A stretch of 43,792 bases of DNA from Phycisphaerales bacterium. Its GTDB lineage: Bacteria; Planctomycetota; Phycisphaerae; Sedimentisphaerales; Anaerobacaceae. The number at the start of each line of letters is the position of its first letter. The first letter of the stretch is position 1. A model generated the notes under the pieces. The model had not been told where the DNA came from, did no database searches, and worked only from the letters and a program-made list of their open reading frames with translations. Location of the stretch: positions 665-44,456 of the forward strand of contig PLLP01000014.1 of the NCBI GenBank assembly GCA_003141315.1, given 5' to 3'. The position numbers and the translations under genes were made by a program. Shown here piece after piece: positions 41,184-43,792 of this stretch.

Positions 41184-41223
41184 AACAAAACTACCCCCGA
41201 TTTTGGGAGCCGCCCGCTGACCT

Positions 41224-41268
41224 CTTACTTCTAAATTCTGAGTTCTGCGTTCTATATTCTAAATTTTG
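41224..41268. repeat. AT-rich TTCTAAATTCT-word repeat
   Basis: Tandem, imperfect words TTCTAAATTCTGAGTTCTG and TTCTATATTCTAAATT lie just after the stop of the membrane protein gene. In reverse they read AGAATTTAGAAT, as in the other AT-rich intergenic repeats of the window. Confidence 0.5.
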
Positions 41269-41274
41269 CCATTT

Positions 41275-42876
41275 TCATCTTGCCGGCCAGATAGGCCAGT
41301 CGTCAGCAGGCTCATCTCGATTGCCTCCTTCGTCAATATTATTTGGCCCTTTGCTGTAAAGAGTAAAACTGTCTTCTGCTTTTTTATAAACAAAAGAACT
41401 ATTATTTTGCGGGTCAACGAGGATATTCGGGTCAGCAAAAGGTTTTATTTGCTCCAGATTTTCCGGCCATTGACCGTTTTGGTTTTTGTAACGTTTTAAT
41501 GCAATTAAAATCTGACAGCCTCTATTCTCTGCAAAGGTTCGTTTGTATGTTTTATTGAAATTATAATAGGTTTCTATTATAATATTTGACATCATTTTTG
41601 TTGCATTGTTGAAATTCATTATTCCTCGTGCTGAATATATCTGATTGGAGTAAAGGTTTAACGGTTCTTTGAATTTGATAAAATCAGACTCGTCCAGTGA
41701 ATAAAATCTTCCAAAATGTTTATCTACGATATCAGATAATTTTTGAGGAGTCGAAGGCATATAGAACCAGAGCAATACAACGCCTGCCTTTAAGGCCTTT
41801 CTTTGGAAGTAACCCGGATAGGCAAAAGATTTTAATGGCATATAAGACTCATTATTTTCTTCTATCTCCTTCCTTGTGATTGCCCTAAACGATGACAATG
41901 GGTCATGGCTGAATCGGATTCTGCCCTTTGAATTTATCTCGTAAAGGTCACCGCATAAATTCTTAAGGGATAATTTTTCACAATCGAGAAATCTGTGATA
42001 ATCTTTGTCCCAGTCATATTTAGTTTTCTGAAGAGTTTCTTGGATAGAATCAAGCTGCTCTTTGCTTATATCTTTCTCAACAATAAATTCCTTTATGCGG
42101 GACATACCTAAAGCTTCGAGAGCTGCACCAACCAGCCAATCTATCATTGTTGGCTGCCTGCAAAGTTGCTGCCCCATTCTCATAACGGTTAAGCCTTTTT
42201 CAAAAGCTTCTACATTCCGTCCTTCTCCCAAATCGTTACTGGCTGCCCGCATCAGCATTTGTGCCCAGTGCCTCATAGCCGAATATCTATCCACTTGTTT
42301 ATCGAAATGTAGCGGAGAGCTTACAGGGAAACTGCACCGTTCAATATTGGATGCTTCAATAAGTTTCTCAATGACAGGTTGTTTTTTTGCCAGCCAATCG
42401 GCAATTTCCGGGTAATCCTGTGTCTTCCACGGGTGTAAGGTTTTATCTATACAGTTGGCATCCCGGTAATCTCGGAAATTTGGTTCAGATTCATCTTTGT
42501 TATAATTTTCTAAAAGCTCATTGTAAATTGTCGCCGCATTTTCTTTATCCGGTATTTTGTATTGGGCGTTAATAGCGGCTACTTCGCTATCGAAAGGAAA
42601 TTTATAGGGCTGCCAATCTTTGTTATTATCGGGCAGAAAAATCCAAATAATCAATATCACTATCACAGCGGCAACTGAAAGCCAGAACCATTTTCTCACT
42701 GGTCTCGGCAGAATTGTGCAGGCCGCAAGAAAGATAAGCAGAATCGCAAACACTTTCCACGGGACATCGAAGATAATCGCCCCGATTATTAGCGCTGTAA
42801 GCAGTATCCGCCAAATCCACAGGATTATTAATTTTACGATTCTCCACTTTTTTCCCTGCCGCTTTTCTTCCGCCAT
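41275..42876 (-). CDS. Membrane protein with a pseudopilin-like C-terminal motif
   Basis: A 533-aa protein of unknown function. Residues 12-80 contain two or three hydrophobic helices (KLIILWIWRILLTALIIGAI; WKVFAILLIFLAACTIL; WFWLSVAAVIVILIIWIF). The large remainder is probably periplasmic and mainly helical. The end reads ILIALKRYKNQNGQWPENLE, DPQNNSSFVYKK and FTLYSKGPNNIDEGG, the pattern of planctomycete type II secretion-like pseudopilin tails, but without a prepilin leader. Its start (42876) lies three bases after the stop of a displaced glyS tail (42880-42939), whose GAGG (42885-42888) serves as the Shine-Dalgarno. It was therefore probably once directly linked to glyS. Confidence 0.65.
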   Translation of the reverse strand: MAEEKRQGKKWRIVKLIILWIWRILLTALIIGAIIFDVPWKVFAILLIFLAACTILPRPVRKWFWLSVAAVIVILIIWIFLPDNNKDWQPYKFPFDSEVAAINAQYKIPDKENAATIYNELLENYNKDESEPNFRDYRDANCIDKTLHPWKTQDYPEIADWLAKKQPVIEKLIEASNIERCSFPVSSPLHFDKQVDRYSAMRHWAQMLMRAASNDLGEGRNVEAFEKGLTVMRMGQQLCRQPTMIDWLVGAALEALGMSRIKEFIVEKDISKEQLDSIQETLQKTKYDWDKDYHRFLDCEKLSLKNLCGDLYEINSKGRIRFSHDPLSSFRAITRKEIEENNESYMPLKSFAYPGYFQRKALKAGVVLLWFYMPSTPQKLSDIVDKHFGRFYSLDESDFIKFKEPLNLYSNQIYSARGIMNFNNATKMMSNIIIETYYNFNKTYKRTFAENRGCQILIALKRYKNQNGQWPENLEQIKPFADPNILVDPQNNSSFVYKKAEDSFTLYSKGPNNIDEGGNRDEPADDWPIWPAR

Positions 42877-42879
42877 TTT

Positions 42880-42939
42880 TTATACCTCTAATTTTTCCCG
42901 GAGGTAATTTTTGACATGGTCAGCCGATACTCTTACCTG
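42880..42939 (-). pseudogene. Displaced duplicate of the glyS 3' end (last 19 codons plus stop)
   Basis: On the minus strand this translates QVRVSADHVKNYLREKLEV and a TAA stop. The C-terminus of the intact glyS reads QVRVSADQIKVYLREKLDI: 14 of 19 residues are identical and the others mostly conservative. At DNA level 41 of 60 bases match by codon alignment, with many differences silent. Upstream of the Gln codon the similarity stops abruptly. The copy ends three bases before the ATG of the next gene. It looks like the original end of glyS, displaced by an insertion. Confidence 0.8.
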
Positions 42940-43144
42940 CTTCTCGTGCTGCTGAAATAACCTGAATACGTCCTGCAATCGGTTGAGCATGTATTCGATC
43001 CTTCAGACAGGGATTGACCGACAGGGCAATATCGGTAACGCTGCAGAAGACCTCTATGCGTTCGGCCATCGATAATGACCGAAACCACATTGTCTTAGCC
43101 TCCATAGTTTCCTGCTGCCTGTCATGCCAAATTGTTTGTTTCAT
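42920..43144 (-). CDS. Small ORF inserted between two copies of the glyS tail
   Basis: A 74-aa protein of unknown function, on the same strand as glyS. It begins MKQTIWHDRQQETMEAK, continues with a helical LSMAERIEVFCSVTDIALSV and contains RIHAQPIAGRIQVIS. The final residues (AGKSIG) and the TGA are read from the displaced glyS tail in another frame. It has its own promoter candidates directly upstream and would be translated from a very short leader. No family is recognised; small size and composition resemble antitoxin-like or DNA-associated small proteins, but that is only an impression. It is the only gene on the ~325-bp unit between the two tails. Confidence 0.55.
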   Translation of the reverse strand: MKQTIWHDRQQETMEAKTMWFRSLSMAERIEVFCSVTDIALSVNPCLKDRIHAQPIAGRIQVISAAREAGKSIG

Positions 43145-43151
43145 ATTATGT

Positions 43152-43180
43152 ATTTTACCAGATTATACTAAAATTGGCAA
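43152..43180 (-). promoter_or_regulatory. Promoter of the inserted small ORF
   Basis: On the minus strand: TTGCCA (43180-43175), a 17-base spacer and TAAAAT (43157-43152). This would place the start within a few bases of the ATG at 43144. An alternative is the perfect TATAAT at 43167-43162, with TTGCAA 20 bases upstream. Confidence 0.45.
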
Positions 43181-43204
43181 CCAAAGATTGCAATTATACC
43201 TCAT

Positions 43205-43792
43205 CTATATATCCAGTTTTTCGCGCAAATAGACCTTTATCTGGTCAGCCGATACCCGCACCTGCTCCATCGAATCCCGCTCCCTGATGGTGACGGTATT
43301 ATCCTCTCTTGTCTGGCCGTCAACGGTAATGCAATATGGTGTGCCTGCCTCGTCCTGCCTGCGGTATCGTCTGCCGACGGCGCCTTTCTCGTCGTAAAAA
43401 CACATAAAATATTTTTTGAGTTCGTTATGTATTTTCTGCGCAATCTCCGGCATACCGTCTTTTTTGACAAGCGGAAATACCGCTGCCTTTATCGGCGCAA
43501 GGGCTGGATGAAAACGCAATAAGTTCCTTGTCTCGCCCCGCACCTCTTCCTCATCATACGCATCGACCAGGAACGCCAGCGTGCTTCTATCGATGCCTGC
43601 CGATGGCTCGATTACGTAAGGGATGTACCGCTTCTTTTGCTCGTCATCGAAATACGACAGCGGCCCCGACAGGTAATCTTCCGCCTCTGGCTTTAAGGTA
43701 ATTTTCGATAAATCACCGCCTTTTTCATACCAGTCGTTTATTGTCCGCATACCCCGCTGATGCTGCCGCAGGTCGTAATCGGTGCGGTTGGC
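43205..43792 (-). CDS. glyS: Glycyl-tRNA synthetase (alpha2 type), 3' part
   Basis: The last 195 codons of a dimeric class II glycyl-tRNA synthetase; the frame is open to the window edge, so the 5' part lies to the right. Visible are ANRTDYDLRQHQRG, the motif 3 region YVIEPSAGIDRSTLAFLVDAY, and the anticodon-binding domain (HPALAPIKAAVFPLVKK, GRRYRRQDEAGTPYCITVD, TVTIRERDSMEQVRV). The final 19 codons occur again, diverged, at 42880-42939. The tail used now may therefore have arrived with the small inserted unit, while the older tail remains downstream. Confidence 0.93.
   Translation of the reverse strand, partial: ANRTDYDLRQHQRGMRTINDWYEKGGDLSKITLKPEAEDYLSGPLSYFDDEQKKRYIPYVIEPSAGIDRSTLAFLVDAYDEEEVRGETRNLLRFHPALAPIKAAVFPLVKKDGMPEIAQKIHNELKKYFMCFYDEKGAVGRRYRRQDEAGTPYCITVDGQTREDNTVTIRERDSMEQVRVSADQIKVYLREKLDI

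Larger units (their letters stand above)
42917..43255 (-). mobile_element. Putative 325-bp element integrated in the 3' end of glyS
   Basis: Two identical 14-base direct repeats (TGGTCAGCCGATAC on the + strand, 42917-42930 and 43242-43255) lie 325 bases apart, inside the two copies of the glyS tail. The unit between them holds a replacement tail, a promoter and the 74-codon ORF. Recombination between the repeats would restore an intact glyS reading into the displaced tail. No recombinase is encoded, so it would have to be mobilised in trans. Confidence 0.5.

Noticed and set aside
42880-43202. 9-bp TTATACCTC at 42880-42888 and 43194-43202 as a transposon target-site duplication
   Set aside because: The left copy is coding (end of the displaced tail) and the right copy lies after the new stop; the longer 14-bp identical core within both tails explains the layout better, and no inverted terminal repeats are seen.

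Overview
The window looks like a chromosomal segment of an anaerobic, Gram-negative planctomycete, most likely of class Phycisphaerae (Sedimentisphaerales-like). This is inferred from style, not from a marker gene. Two secreted proteins end in short dockerin-type calcium repeats although nothing else suggests a cellulosome. A gene joins an excisionase-type HTH to a receiver-like domain. There are three outer-membrane or efflux proteins, an oxygen-sensitive type of radical-SAM lysine aminomutase, and intergenic palindromes and AT-rich repeats like those I associate with this group.

Layout, left to right. Bases 1-20 are the 3' half of a Cas12a (type V-A) CRISPR repeat, so the window starts at the end of an array. 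A membrane-anchored sulfatase/LtaS-like enzyme (47-2077, -) abuts it. Next is a compact + strand cluster of lysine 2,3-aminomutase, two ATP-grasp ligases and a GNAT acetyltransferase (2509-6452), which looks like an uncharacterised beta-lysine conjugation pathway. An RND efflux operon (TolC-like, adaptor, pump) runs on - from 12664 to 6751, followed by tRNA-Ser(GCT). From 13.4 to 19.3 kb lie a porin, an HTH/pseudo-receiver regulator, a DegT aminotransferase, a small membrane protein with a terminated RNA candidate behind it, a DUF434 protein and an MBL-fold hydrolase. On - from 19.3 to 27.5 kb are an eight-repeat SBBP protein with a dockerin, an operon of aroA, a divergent aroC and a nucleotide-sugar dehydrogenase, and a subtilase-like protein with a dockerin that has lost its catalytic Asp. 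From 27.8 kb come a PilZ protein, a SagB-like nitroreductase, the pyrimidine operon pyrR-pyrB-(DUF4139 gene)-pyrC, a NYN-domain nuclease, a PAS histidine kinase with its NarL-type regulator, two tandem terminated RNA candidates and an S41 peptidase. The end holds asnS, a membrane protein and the 3' part of glyS.

The most unusual structure is at the right end. The last 19 codons of glyS are present twice, on either side of a roughly 325-bp unit that carries a 74-codon ORF with its own promoter. The two tails share an identical 14-bp core, and recombination across it would restore one intact glyS whose stop lies three bases before the next gene. I read this as a very small element that integrated in the 3' end of glyS and brought a replacement tail. 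The beta-lysine cluster, the Cas12a repeat and a chorismate synthase lacking its usual active-site His are the other leading observations. All family assignments are by eye; no database search was run.
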